Below are positions 48,851 through 57,112 of a stretch of 64,000 nt of DNA, piece after piece; within the stretch, counting starts at the first letter, position 1; every line of letters starts with the position of its first letter. Position numbers and translations under genes: made by a program. The DNA is from CBDFKK01 sp965248815 (GTDB lineage Bacteria; Pseudomonadota; Alphaproteobacteria; SMXP01): contig CBDFKK010000006.1 in the NCBI GenBank assembly GCA_965248815.1, positions 1 through 64,000 on the forward strand. Reading direction: 5' to 3'. Below the pieces are notes generated by a model that made no database searches, had not been told where the DNA came from, and worked only from the letters and a program-made list of their open reading frames with translations.

Positions 48851-48863
48851 GTTTCACGTGAAA
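48851..48863. promoter_or_regulatory. parS-like palindrome, copy 2
   Basis: GTTTCACGTGAAA, preceded by the perfect DnaA box at 48841-48849 that forms the end of the RyR gene. The host ParB would be expected to recognise such a core; no parA or parB gene is in the window. Confidence 0.55.
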
Positions 48864-48871
48864 ACTGAAAA

Positions 48872-48901
48872 ACCCCGGCACCAATGGGGGGCAGCCGGGG
48901 T
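48872..48901 (-). terminator. Hairpin with leftward T-run, copy 2
   Basis: ACCCCGGC / GCCGGGGT, leftward TTTTT, as at 20869-20898. It lies in the 120-bp leader of terL. Confidence 0.55.
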
Positions 48902-48982
48902 CTCAATTCACTTTAACGCTTAGAGGGGGGACTCCATAAGCAACGTCGTAAAGCACACTAATTGTGGATTTGCGGCTTGTCA

Positions 48983-50500
48983 ATGGTCAGTACCGGAACG
49001 AATACGGTCAACAGTCTTCCGGGTGGGGAAGAAGCGCGCTCCGAGGCGTTCGTTGCGTACATTGTCAAAGAATATTGGGACGATCCCTACGGCTATGGCT
49101 GCGACATTCTGCACAACAAGCCTGAAGTGTGGATGCAGGATGTCAGCAAATCGCTTGCAGAGAATAAGCGAACCAGCGTGCAATCCGGCCACGGTATCGG
49201 CAAAACGCGGTTTTGTGCGAGCGGCATTCACTGGTTCTTAGCGACAAGGCCAAATCCGCAGATTGTGGCCACGGCTGGCACGGAAAACCAGCTTCAGACA
49301 AAACTCTGGCGCGAATTAAACAAAGTCAATCGGCAGGCGCAGAATGCCGTCTGGTTTGACTGGCACGCAACGACTTTCAAAGCTGTTACCAATCCCCTGG
49401 CGGTGGCGAACGCAATCCCCTGGACCGAGCACAACGCGGAAGCCTTCCAAGGCACGCACGAACAACACGTGCTGGGCGTCTTCGACGAGGCAAGCGCCAT
49501 TCCCGCGTCGATCTGGGAAGCCTTCGAGGGCGCCATGTCAACCAAAGGGGCCAAATGGCTCTCTGCGGGCAATCCCAATTATAACCACGGCGTATTCTTC
49601 GAGGCCTGCAATGCGCGCCTGAAATGGCGCCGGCACGGCGACGAAGACCGCGGCAAATGGAAGGCATTCACCGTAGCCTCATGGGACTCCACCCAGTGTG
49701 ACGCCCAGTATGTGCGCGACATGGGCGAAACCTACGGCGAGGACTCGGACGTTTACCGGATTCGCGTCAAAGGCCTGCCGCCGCGCCAATCAGCCGACCA
49801 ATTTATTTCATCCGAACACGTCGACGCCGCTGCATCACGCATCCTCAAACCCTCAGAAATCAATTTGCGATGGCCGTTGGTCTTGGGCGTCGACGTGGCC
49901 CGCCAAGGTCACGACAAGACCGTGATTGCGCCGCGCATGGGCCGGATTGTCCCAGATCGCGTGCAGTTCTTTGAACAGCAAAGGCTGACGGACACCGCCG
50001 AAGCCGTTGCCCGGGAAGTGCGCCACTGGCGCGAAAAGGAAAATCGGCAAGTTCGCGCAATCTTTGTAGAAGGCGGCGGCTCGATCGGCTGGGGCGTTAT
50101 CGAACCACTTGAAGAAATTCACAACCTTTCTGAGATCGTCGTGGATGTGAATCCAGGCGCCAGCGCACTCGACAAAGACTTCGCGGTCAACAAACGCTGT
50201 GAAATGTGGGGCCAGATGAAAGATTGGTTTGGCCAAGACGTGCAAATTCCCAATCACGAATTGCTGATTGAAGAATTAACGGCGGTCAAGCAAAAGCCTG
50301 ACAACAGCTATCGAATTCGTCTGGAGAGCAAAGACGAGATGCGTGGAAAAACGCGCCTTGGTCGTTCGCCGGACTTCGCGGATGCCTTGGCGCTGACATT
50401 CGCTGCAGAAGTCGATTTAGAAGCAGGCACCAAACGAAGCGATATCTGGGACCAACAACCTAGCGAAATGCCGGGCGAACTAGAGTGGATGAACGTATGA
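48983..50500 (+). CDS. terL: Terminase large subunit, copy 2
   Basis: 505-aa packaging motor. ATPase: Walker A QSGHGIGKTRFCASG, Walker B HVLGVFDEASAIPASIW, coupling region WLSAGNPNYNHGVFFE. RNase H-like nuclease: first Asp in VLGVDVARQGHDKTV, Glu in AIFVEGGGSIGWGV, last Asp in RSPDFADALALTFA. It translocates DNA into the prohead and cuts it. Start at the ATG (MVSTGTNTVNSL); ATGA overlap with the portal gene. Intact here, unlike the IS-A-cut copy 1. Confidence 0.93.
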   Translation: MVSTGTNTVNSLPGGEEARSEAFVAYIVKEYWDDPYGYGCDILHNKPEVWMQDVSKSLAENKRTSVQSGHGIGKTRFCASGIHWFLATRPNPQIVATAGTENQLQTKLWRELNKVNRQAQNAVWFDWHATTFKAVTNPLAVANAIPWTEHNAEAFQGTHEQHVLGVFDEASAIPASIWEAFEGAMSTKGAKWLSAGNPNYNHGVFFEACNARLKWRRHGDEDRGKWKAFTVASWDSTQCDAQYVRDMGETYGEDSDVYRIRVKGLPPRQSADQFISSEHVDAAASRILKPSEINLRWPLVLGVDVARQGHDKTVIAPRMGRIVPDRVQFFEQQRLTDTAEAVAREVRHWREKENRQVRAIFVEGGGSIGWGVIEPLEEIHNLSEIVVDVNPGASALDKDFAVNKRCEMWGQMKDWFGQDVQIPNHELLIEELTAVKQKPDNSYRIRLESKDEMRGKTRLGRSPDFADALALTFAAEVDLEAGTKRSDIWDQQPSEMPGELEWMNV

Positions 50501-52461
50501 GTAATGCAGTCCCCAAGACATACCCGCCCGTTGAAGGCGAAAAGGTCTTAACGGCGGTCGGCACATATAAGTTGGAAGACGCTGAGCTGCTTCAGCGGAT
50601 CAACCTTTGGTACAAGACCTGCGTGACGCACGAGCGCGAGTCGCGCAAGCAAATGGAAGAAGATCATGCATTCGTCGCCGGGCACCAATGGGCTCAAAGC
50701 AATCTCGACGAATTCCGGGCGAACAAGAAACCGGCGCTGACGCTTAATCACTGTCTGCCAAGCGTGAATGCGCTCTGCGGCGAAGAACGCCTTAACCGTC
50801 AAGACATCAAGTATTACGGCCGCGAAGAGTCGGACAATGAGGCGGCACATGCTTTTTCAGAAGTGGTGCGCTGGATCTCCGACGAATGTGATGGCGACTA
50901 CGAAAAATCAGCCGCGTTTCGTGACTCCGGCACCGGAGGGCTGGGCTGGCTGGAAGTCTATGTCGATTATATCGAAGATCCGGAAGGGCAGGTCGGCTAT
51001 CGCCAAGTGCCATGGGATGAATTGTACAAAGATCCCCTCTGCCGAAAACCAAACCTAAAAGATTGCCGGTTCCTCGTGCGCGAGAAATGGTTGCCGTTCG
51101 ACGACATCGACGCCGAGTGGCCGGAAAAGTCCGACGCGCTGATGGGCCAAAAAGACGACATGCTGTCGGCCAGTGGTGCGGGCATGGCAACGGAAACAAC
51201 GCCCCGCGGTGACGGTTTCAAAGGCGATGGCGACCAGCCCTACCGGCCAACCGAGGACACTTGGCGCGTGCTCGAGGTGCATTGGTGGGAGCTCGTTGAC
51301 GGCGCGATCGCGCTGAACCCCGAAACCGAGCAAATGGAAGAACTCACCAAGCGTGAGCTCGACGTGCTGCTTGCTGAGCAAAAGAAAGACAAGGCGGACT
51401 TTACGCGCGCGCTCAGCCAAGCCACGGTCGATCCGCTGAGCGGCGAAATGGTTCCAAGCTCGCCTCAGGACGAAATGATCCTAAACGGCGGCGAGCCCAA
51501 AGAGCTGCAATATGTCGAGCGCAAAGTGAAATGCTACTACCATGCGTTCGCCTGCGGCCAGGTTCTGCTGGAGAAAAACAAAAATCGCGTGCGCGCAAAA
51601 ATGTTCAAGTACATTCCCGTCTGCGGTGTGTGGGACGAAGAAGATGATTGTTGGTACGGAATCATCCGTAACCTCAAAGATCCCCAACGGATGTACAATG
51701 TCGGATCGAGCACGGTGCTGTCATGGGTCCAACGTGCACCGCAAAATGGCTGGATCGGTCCCAAAGGATCATTTGCCGACAAGGACAAGTGGCACAACCG
51801 CTCAAGTCATCCAGGTTTTATTGGCGAGTACAATCGGCGCGGCGGCGACAAGCCGGAGATGATCCGGCCGCCGGCACTTCCCCGTCACATGATCGACTTG
51901 CCCGCCGTGAATCTGGAAGCCATCCGGCAAATCGGCGGCGTCAATTGGGAAATGCAGGGCCAAGGCCAACGGCAAGAAGCCGGCGTCGTGCTCGAGCTGC
52001 GGCGCAAGCAGGCCATGACGGTTATTCAGACGTATTTCGACAATCTGCGGTTAGCCAATCGCTTACTTGGTCGATTGCTCGCGGCCTACACCCAGGAATA
52101 CATCAGCGACAATCGCAAGGTGCGTATCTTAGGTCCGTCCGGCCCTAAATACGTGGTCGCCATGCGCGACTTCAAATTCATGAAGTTCGACGCAGTTGTC
52201 GAAGACTCCAACGATTCGGCTACGGATCAATTGGCAACCATGTACATTTTGCAAACCGCCTTGCCGAGCCTTGTGAAGGCCGGCATTCCAGTACCGCCCG
52301 TTATCGTTGACGTGCTCCCCATCCAGCCCAAGATCAAGAAGGATTGGAAGGCTTGGATTGAGGCTCAAAGCGGCGGGGCGCCGGACGGGCAAGGCGCTCC
52401 CGGTACTTCCACCGCCTTGCCGGGCGGCGGTGGGGGAGCGCCACAACTTCAAGCTAGCTAA
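50497..52461 (+). CDS. P22-like portal protein
   Basis: 654 aa, the length and pattern of P22-type portals: INLWYKTCVTHERESRKQME, EDHAFVAGHQWAQSNLDEFR, RPALTLNH-like KKPALTLNHCLPSVNALCGE, DSGTGGLGWLEVYVDYIEDP, YRQVPWDELYKDPLCRKPNL. The helical barrel region is GQRQEAGVVLELRRKQAMTV, IQTYFDNLRLANRLLGRLLA, and a Gly/Pro-rich tail ends it. It forms the dodecameric vertex through which DNA enters and leaves the head. Directly coupled to terL. Confidence 0.88.
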   Translation: MSNAVPKTYPPVEGEKVLTAVGTYKLEDAELLQRINLWYKTCVTHERESRKQMEEDHAFVAGHQWAQSNLDEFRANKKPALTLNHCLPSVNALCGEERLNRQDIKYYGREESDNEAAHAFSEVVRWISDECDGDYEKSAAFRDSGTGGLGWLEVYVDYIEDPEGQVGYRQVPWDELYKDPLCRKPNLKDCRFLVREKWLPFDDIDAEWPEKSDALMGQKDDMLSASGAGMATETTPRGDGFKGDGDQPYRPTEDTWRVLEVHWWELVDGAIALNPETEQMEELTKRELDVLLAEQKKDKADFTRALSQATVDPLSGEMVPSSPQDEMILNGGEPKELQYVERKVKCYYHAFACGQVLLEKNKNRVRAKMFKYIPVCGVWDEEDDCWYGIIRNLKDPQRMYNVGSSTVLSWVQRAPQNGWIGPKGSFADKDKWHNRSSHPGFIGEYNRRGGDKPEMIRPPALPRHMIDLPAVNLEAIRQIGGVNWEMQGQGQRQEAGVVLELRRKQAMTVIQTYFDNLRLANRLLGRLLAAYTQEYISDNRKVRILGPSGPKYVVAMRDFKFMKFDAVVEDSNDSATDQLATMYILQTALPSLVKAGIPVPPVIVDVLPIQPKIKKDWKAWIEAQSGGAPDGQGAPGTSTALPGGGGGAPQLQAS

Positions 52462-52476
52462 CCAGAGAGGGCCGCA

Positions 52477-53655
52477 ATGGCAGGTAAGAACGACGAAGCG
52501 ACCAAAACAGAGTACGAGAATTTCACCGACGAGTTTTTCAACGAAGGCTTGACCGATGAAGAAATCGAAGCGGCACGCCAAGAAGCACTCGAAGCCGAGT
52601 CCACAGGGGAGGTCGATGAGGCTGGGGAGGCCAAAGCTGCCGAAGAAGCAGCTAAAGCTGAAAGCAAAATTGAGAGCAAAGCACATGAACAAGCCGAGGA
52701 AGAAGGCGAGGAAGACAAAGCGGCCGCCGCTGAGCAGGCCAAAGAGCGTGATGCCGAGCTAGAAGAATGGCGCGCCAAAAACAAAGAGAAATCGCGTGAG
52801 GATTTGGAAGATCTTGCGTTCAATCAATCCAAGCGTGCCAGCGCCGAAAAACACAAAGGCCGCGAGAAATCCGCCGAGGCAGAAGCGGCCGCCGCCGCCG
52901 CAACCAAGCGCGCCGAAGACGCCGAAACCGCATACCAAAAACTGATTGATCGGATCGAAGAACGCCGGGCTGCGTCAGTCAAAGAAGCGCAGGACAAAGC
53001 GGCCGCGCGCAAGGAAGCCCTGCCGGAAGATCCCGATCGGGTGAACCAGGATCTGATCGACGAAAACGCGCAACGGGCTATTAGCGAAGCCGAAGCAGAA
53101 GCGGCCGCCGCACGGCGCCAGGCAAGCGATGCCAAGCTTTACGAGCTAATCCCCGATTGGGACCGCAAGGCGCCAGTTATCAATGAAACGCTGCAACAAG
53201 TTTACGGTTTCACCAGCGACGAAACCAAAAACTGGGGTTTCAAGGAGCAGCAATTGTCCCATGACGCGCACTTGGGCGTGGCCATAATGGCCGCCGGCTA
53301 TATCGACACACTCGGTAGACCACAAATGGATAACCTCTGCGAGCTTGTGGATAACTATCGTGCAGCGCAAAACGGTGCGGCAAACGGGGCAGAAAGCGGG
53401 GCTGTGGAAAACTCTGCAAACGCTCCGTCTGCGGAGGAAAAAGCCGCAGAAAACCAACGCAAGATCGAAGCGGCCAAAAATGCTCAGAATGCTGACAAAT
53501 CGCTCAGCAATCTGCGTGGCTCCGGCCCGGCAGAACCGAAGAAACACCTGCACGAACGGGTGCAACAGGCTGTGGATGAAATGAGCGACGAGGAATTTGC
53601 CGCATTCCTCAAAGACAAAGAAGGCAATAAGGCTTTACGGGAGCATCAGCAATGA
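52477..53655 (+). CDS. Putative scaffolding protein
   Basis: 392 aa, extremely rich in Ala, Glu and Lys, with long coiled-coil stretches (EIEAARQEALEAESTGEVDE, AAEAEAAAARRQASDAKLYE) and few aromatic residues except near 245-305. The position between portal and capsid genes, the composition and the helical C-terminus (KKHLHERVQQAVDEMSDEEF) fit a podovirus scaffold that directs head assembly and then leaves. Family assignment is by position and composition only. A perfect DnaA box lies inside the gene (53346). Confidence 0.7.
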   Translation: MAGKNDEATKTEYENFTDEFFNEGLTDEEIEAARQEALEAESTGEVDEAGEAKAAEEAAKAESKIESKAHEQAEEEGEEDKAAAAEQAKERDAELEEWRAKNKEKSREDLEDLAFNQSKRASAEKHKGREKSAEAEAAAAAATKRAEDAETAYQKLIDRIEERRAASVKEAQDKAAARKEALPEDPDRVNQDLIDENAQRAISEAEAEAAAARRQASDAKLYELIPDWDRKAPVINETLQQVYGFTSDETKNWGFKEQQLSHDAHLGVAIMAAGYIDTLGRPQMDNLCELVDNYRAAQNGAANGAESGAVENSANAPSAEEKAAENQRKIEAAKNAQNADKSLSNLRGSGPAEPKKHLHERVQQAVDEMSDEEFAAFLKDKEGNKALREHQQ

Positions 53656-54194
53656 GCAAACCCGTAGACGAGCAAGGGAGCGAGGCAGGGCCCGACACGG
53701 ACCTAGGTGAAAAGCCAGCGAAAAAGCGTGCTAAAAACACGGTGACATCAAGGCCCAAAGGCGTGCCAGCACTCCATATTTTTGGAGGCGAAGCGACGAT
53801 TAAGCAAATGCCCGTCAGCAAGCTTGTAAACCAGCCGCATGAAAGCTGGGCAGCCCGCGCGGAACGCTTTGAAAGCATGAGAAATAAGCGCGATCTGTTT
53901 CGTGTTGTTCGTGAAATCGAAGCTGCTTCGCTTCCCTTGCCGCCGTCCATCGTTGCGAAGTTGCCGATCGTGCAGGCGCGCGGTGCACATCCGCCGTACA
54001 TCATCGCCGGTTCGGATTTAATTATGTCGGCAGATAAATTGCACGTCGATTCGCTTTATGTTATCCAGGCTAAGAAGGAATCGGCGCATGAAGTCGTCAA
54101 GCGGCAAGTTAGCCTTCAATCGAAGCTCAAAGCCGGCAATGTTGACGACGACGATTACGCAGAAATGAACTTTTTGCACAGCGCCTATTCTTAA
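53652..54194 (+). CDS. Hypothetical head-region protein
   Basis: 180 aa: a charged low-complexity start (residues 1-36), then HIFGGEATIKQMPVSKLVNQ, AARAERFESMRNKRDLFRVV, LPPSIVAKLPIVQARGAHPP, DKLHVDSLYVIQAKKESAHE. ATGA overlap with the scaffold gene. Unknown family; may be a head-assembly accessory. Its stop codon overlaps the first base pairs of the 56-bp repeat block. Confidence 0.55.
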   Translation: MSKPVDEQGSEAGPDTDLGEKPAKKRAKNTVTSRPKGVPALHIFGGEATIKQMPVSKLVNQPHESWAARAERFESMRNKRDLFRVVREIEAASLPLPPSIVAKLPIVQARGAHPPYIIAGSDLIMSADKLHVDSLYVIQAKKESAHEVVKRQVSLQSKLKAGNVDDDDYAEMNFLHSAYS

Positions 54195-54416
54195 TAACGC
54201 GGCCCAGCGCGTCATCACTGGAACCGATTGGACCCCGTTAGAAGTCCAAATAACGCGGCCCAGCGCGTCATCACTGGAACCGGGTGGACCCCGTTAGAAG
54301 TCCAAATAACGCGGCCCAGCGCGTCATCACTGGAACCGGGTGGACCCCGTTAGAAGTCCAAATAACGCGGCCCAGCGCGTCATCACTGGAACCGGGTGGA
54401 CCCCGTTAGAAGTCCA
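54193..54416 (+). repeat. Four tandem 56-bp repeats, each with two hairpins
   Basis: Units at 54193-54248, 54249-54304, 54305-54360 and 54361-54416. Units 2-4 are identical; unit 1 differs at two bases (CCGATTGG for CCGGGTGG). Each unit contains the stems ACGCG/CGCGT (loop GCCCAG) and TGGAC/GTCCA (10-nt loop). A degenerate fifth hairpin (AAGCGCAACTCAGTGCGTTA) follows. 56 is not a multiple of three and no frame stays open, so it is non-coding. It occupies the leader of the major capsid gene. Confidence 0.92.
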
Positions 54417-54478
54417 AAGCGCAACTCAGTGCGTTATCTGAGGTGGCTTTAACTGTCTAACGGAAGGCAACCCCCGAA

Positions 54479-55576
54479 ATGTCTACAACTACATTCGGGA
54501 CCGCGGATGCACTTACCCAAAAAATTTGGGGGCGCATCGCCTTCGTGGATTCGGTCAAGTCAACGCTCTTTGGCAAGCTTATGGGCAAAAAGGCGTCCTC
54601 GATCATTCAGATTAAGGACGAACTTACGAAAACAGCCGGCGACCGCATTAGGTTCCGACTGCGTTCATTGCCTCAAGGCCAAGGCGTTGAGGGTGCCGAG
54701 ACCCTGGAAGGCAACGAAGAAGGTCTCGACTATCAGTACAAAGACCTCCAGATAGACCAAAAGCGTCACGCGTCGAAAACCGATCTCGGTATGACGCAGC
54801 AACGCACCAATTGGGACGTCCGGGAGGATCTCAAGGACCAGGAAGCGGAATGGTGGGAGGAATATTTTGACCTCACCATGATCGAATATCTGACCGGCGA
54901 TACGACGGGCGGATTGACGAAACATGGCGGTCGTACTTCCTTCGGCGGTAACAGCCTGCTCGCGCCGACAACCGATCGCATCATTTATGGCGGCAACGCC
55001 ACGGCTAAGGCGGACGTCGATGCGACGGACACATTCGATCTTCAATTGATCGATAAGGCGATCGAGAAGGCGAAAACTGCTTCGCCAACCTTCAAGAAAG
55101 CGTCGTTCGACGGCAAGAAATGCTACGTGCTCATTCTGCACCCCTGGCAAGTGACGTCGATGCGGACCAATACCAGCACAGGCCAATGGTTCGATATCCA
55201 GAAGGCCGCAATGACTGGCGGAAAGATTGCCGATAACCCGATCTGGTCTGAAGCGCTGGGCATGTATAGCGACACGCTCATCATCGAGAACACGCGCATT
55301 AAGTCCTTCACCGATTACGGTGCAGGTTCAAACGTTTCTGCTGCGCGCGCGCTCTTTATGGGAGCACAAGCTGGTATGTGCGGGTTCGGCCGGAAGACCG
55401 CTGGTCCATCCAAAATGCAGTGGACAGAAAAGACGTTCGACTACGGCGACAAGGCCGGGGTCGGGACTTGCATCATCTGGGGAATCCAGAAGATCCAGTT
55501 CGCCGTCGATTCAGCCTCTGCCGTTAGCGACTACTGCACGATCGCGATTGATACCGCGGCCGCGGCAGCGTCGTAG
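54479..55576 (+). CDS. Major capsid protein, N4 gp56 family
   Basis: 365 aa. The pattern DALTQKIWGRIAFVDSVKST, LFGKLMGKKASSIIQIKDEL, GDRIRFRLRSLPQGQGVEGA, ETLEGNEEGLDYQYKDLQID, then YVLILHPWQVTSMR and GGKIADNPIWSEALGMYSDT is that of the N4 gp56-like (DUF4043) HK97-fold capsid proteins. AAGG lies in the leader 10 nt upstream. The unusually structured leader with four repeats suggests special control of this most abundant phage protein. Confidence 0.9.
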   Translation: MSTTTFGTADALTQKIWGRIAFVDSVKSTLFGKLMGKKASSIIQIKDELTKTAGDRIRFRLRSLPQGQGVEGAETLEGNEEGLDYQYKDLQIDQKRHASKTDLGMTQQRTNWDVREDLKDQEAEWWEEYFDLTMIEYLTGDTTGGLTKHGGRTSFGGNSLLAPTTDRIIYGGNATAKADVDATDTFDLQLIDKAIEKAKTASPTFKKASFDGKKCYVLILHPWQVTSMRTNTSTGQWFDIQKAAMTGGKIADNPIWSEALGMYSDTLIIENTRIKSFTDYGAGSNVSAARALFMGAQAGMCGFGRKTAGPSKMQWTEKTFDYGDKAGVGTCIIWGIQKIQFAVDSASAVSDYCTIAIDTAAAAAS

Positions 55577-55588
55577 GGAGGACAAAGC

Positions 55589-55993
55589 ATGGCTGAAATT
55601 ACATCCATACAACTTCGCACAACGGAAGTTCCTCTTGTTGAAGGCGGTTGCCTGTTCAGCATGAAGCACTCGTTCCCGGTCGACGCAACATTGGCAGAGG
55701 ACGCCGACACCGTAACGGTGTTCGAGTTGCCGGCAGACGTTCGGATCGTCGGTGCGCTGTTTCATATTGCAGGCACCCTAGGCACGTCATGCGTGGCAAC
55801 GCTTCGCCACAATGACGGGGTTACTCCGGTTGTGCTGACAGCGGCTTCGACTGCCGCCCAGGACAACACGTTGCGCGGTGTTAACAAAGGTATTGACGCC
55901 TCCGCAGGCGACAAGATCGACATTCTCATTGGAGGTGCGGACATTGCGGCCGCAACTTCGATGGAAGTCGATGTCATCTGCATGCGGCGTTAA
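55589..55993 (+). CDS. Putative head decoration/capsid-associated protein
   Basis: 134 aa, beta-rich: EITSIQLRTTEVPLVEGGCL, SFPVDATLAEDADTVTVFEL, PADVRIVGALFHIAGTLGTS, GDKIDILIGGADIAAATSME. It directly follows the capsid gene with AGGGAGGAC upstream; decoration or head-fibre-type proteins are often found here. No family recognised with certainty. Confidence 0.5.
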   Translation: MAEITSIQLRTTEVPLVEGGCLFSMKHSFPVDATLAEDADTVTVFELPADVRIVGALFHIAGTLGTSCVATLRHNDGVTPVVLTAASTAAQDNTLRGVNKGIDASAGDKIDILIGGADIAAATSMEVDVICMRR

Positions 55994-56052
55994 GCCACGA
56001 CTCGGAATGGGGGCTGGTGCGTATCTCCGGTCCCCTTTTCCCAGAGGCATAT

Positions 56053-56724
56053 ATGGTTACACGTGCAGAACTCCGCACACGGATAGAGAAATCCACGTGG
56101 CGTGAGGTGAGCGCCGACGACATGGATCAAACGACCGTGGATGAATACATTCAAGCCGCGATCGATGAGATCGTGATGCAGCGCAAGTGGAAGTGGCGCC
56201 AGACGTTCAATGACTTCACAACGTCCGCAGCAACGTATGCTCTGCCTACGGACCATGGCTCGACGCGTAGTCTTATCTACTTTGCCGGAAATGATCCGTA
56301 CCCGTTGTTTAAAGAGCCGTTTGCACGGCTCAGCCGTATGTGGGACCGCTTGGAAACGGGCGACCCGGTCAATTACGCAGAACACAACGACCTAATTTAC
56401 TTCGGTCCGCAGTTGGCGCGCAGCTACGACTTCAAACTGATCTACAACCGCGACTTCACGCTGGCCGACGACAGCGACAGCAATTACATCACCGATAATC
56501 TGACGCGGCCTTTGCTGGCCAAGATCAATGAGTACCTAGGCGCGGGCATTCTGCACGAAGATGGCTTGGTGACGCGGAGCGAAAGGCTCTACGCCAAATT
56601 GATCATGCCGTACGAAACGGAAGACGACGAACAGGACGAAGACAACATTAGCTCCGAAGTGCAGCCGGATAGCTATTTTTACGAACGCGCTTTCAACGGC
56701 ACGTCATGGAATGAGGTCAACTAA
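56053..56724 (+). CDS. Head-tail adaptor (gp4/gp6-like)
   Basis: 223 aa: MVTRAELRTRIEKSTWREVS, DDMDQTTVDEYIQAAIDEIV, then RKWKWRQTFNDFTTSAATYA, LP-type beta strand, YAEHNDLIYFGPQLARSYDF and LLAKINEYLGAGILHEDGLV. The helical start plus the ATYALP and LIYFGP strands are typical of podovirus adaptor proteins that sit below the portal. Start at the ATG at 56053; an upstream in-frame start has no support. Overlaps the next gene by one base. Confidence 0.68.
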   Translation: MVTRAELRTRIEKSTWREVSADDMDQTTVDEYIQAAIDEIVMQRKWKWRQTFNDFTTSAATYALPTDHGSTRSLIYFAGNDPYPLFKEPFARLSRMWDRLETGDPVNYAEHNDLIYFGPQLARSYDFKLIYNRDFTLADDSDSNYITDNLTRPLLAKINEYLGAGILHEDGLVTRSERLYAKLIMPYETEDDEQDEDNISSEVQPDSYFYERAFNGTSWNEVN

Positions 56725-56921
56725 TGCCAAAACATCTTAATGCGCAGAATGATGATTGGTTCTATCCGGCCAAGAATGCGGCCGCTATTACGCCGACCGG
56801 CTCGCAGCCCATTGCTTGCTTTGGTGGCACGTACACGGCGGCGGATTGCAACGCCGGGACAAACTTAGGATCTGGCGGCAACTTCACAATGAACGGCTCT
56901 GTAATAGACGCGCCGCTATAG
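56724..56921 (+). CDS. Small hypothetical virion-region protein
   Basis: 65 aa, rich in Asn, Gly and Ala with two cysteines (QPIACFGGTYTAADCNAGTN). Unknown family. TAATG overlap with the adaptor gene. Confidence 0.5.
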   Translation: MPKHLNAQNDDWFYPAKNAAAITPTGSQPIACFGGTYTAADCNAGTNLGSGGNFTMNGSVIDAPL

Positions 56922-56929
56922 ACGAATAG

Positions 56930-57106
56930 ATGACGATCATGGCTGACTCACGCCTTCAAGACATGGTGCAGGAATCAACTCCTGCTGGCGCCGACAAGCG
57001 GATGACATATCGGCAGGGGACCGACCCGAAATGGGTGGCGCACCGCCAGCGACAACGAAACGAATTATCTCCACGCACTTTGGAGAGTTTTAGGGACCGG
57101 GAGTGA
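56930..57106 (+). CDS. 58-aa basic protein before the tail fibre
   Basis: MTIMADSRLQDMVQESTPAG, ADKRMTYRQGTDPKWVAHRQ and a basic end (RQRNELSPRTLESFRDRE). It fills the space between two accepted genes with only 8- and 6-bp gaps, which supports it. No family. Confidence 0.45.
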   Translation: MTIMADSRLQDMVQESTPAGADKRMTYRQGTDPKWVAHRQRQRNELSPRTLESFRDRE

Positions 57107-57112
57107 TCGGCG

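Larger units (their letters stand above)
39297..50408. repeat. Phage segment copy 2 (repeat of 11848-22405)
   Basis: 11,112 bp matching copy 1 in direct orientation; offset 27,449 before and 28,006 after the methyltransferase cassette, 28,003 after the integrase. This copy is continuous with the lysogeny genes on its left and the virion genes on its right, so it represents the native order. Confidence 0.93.

Noticed and set aside
54193..54416. CRISPR array
   Set aside because: The 56-bp units are directly adjacent with no spacers, and no cas gene is in the window.
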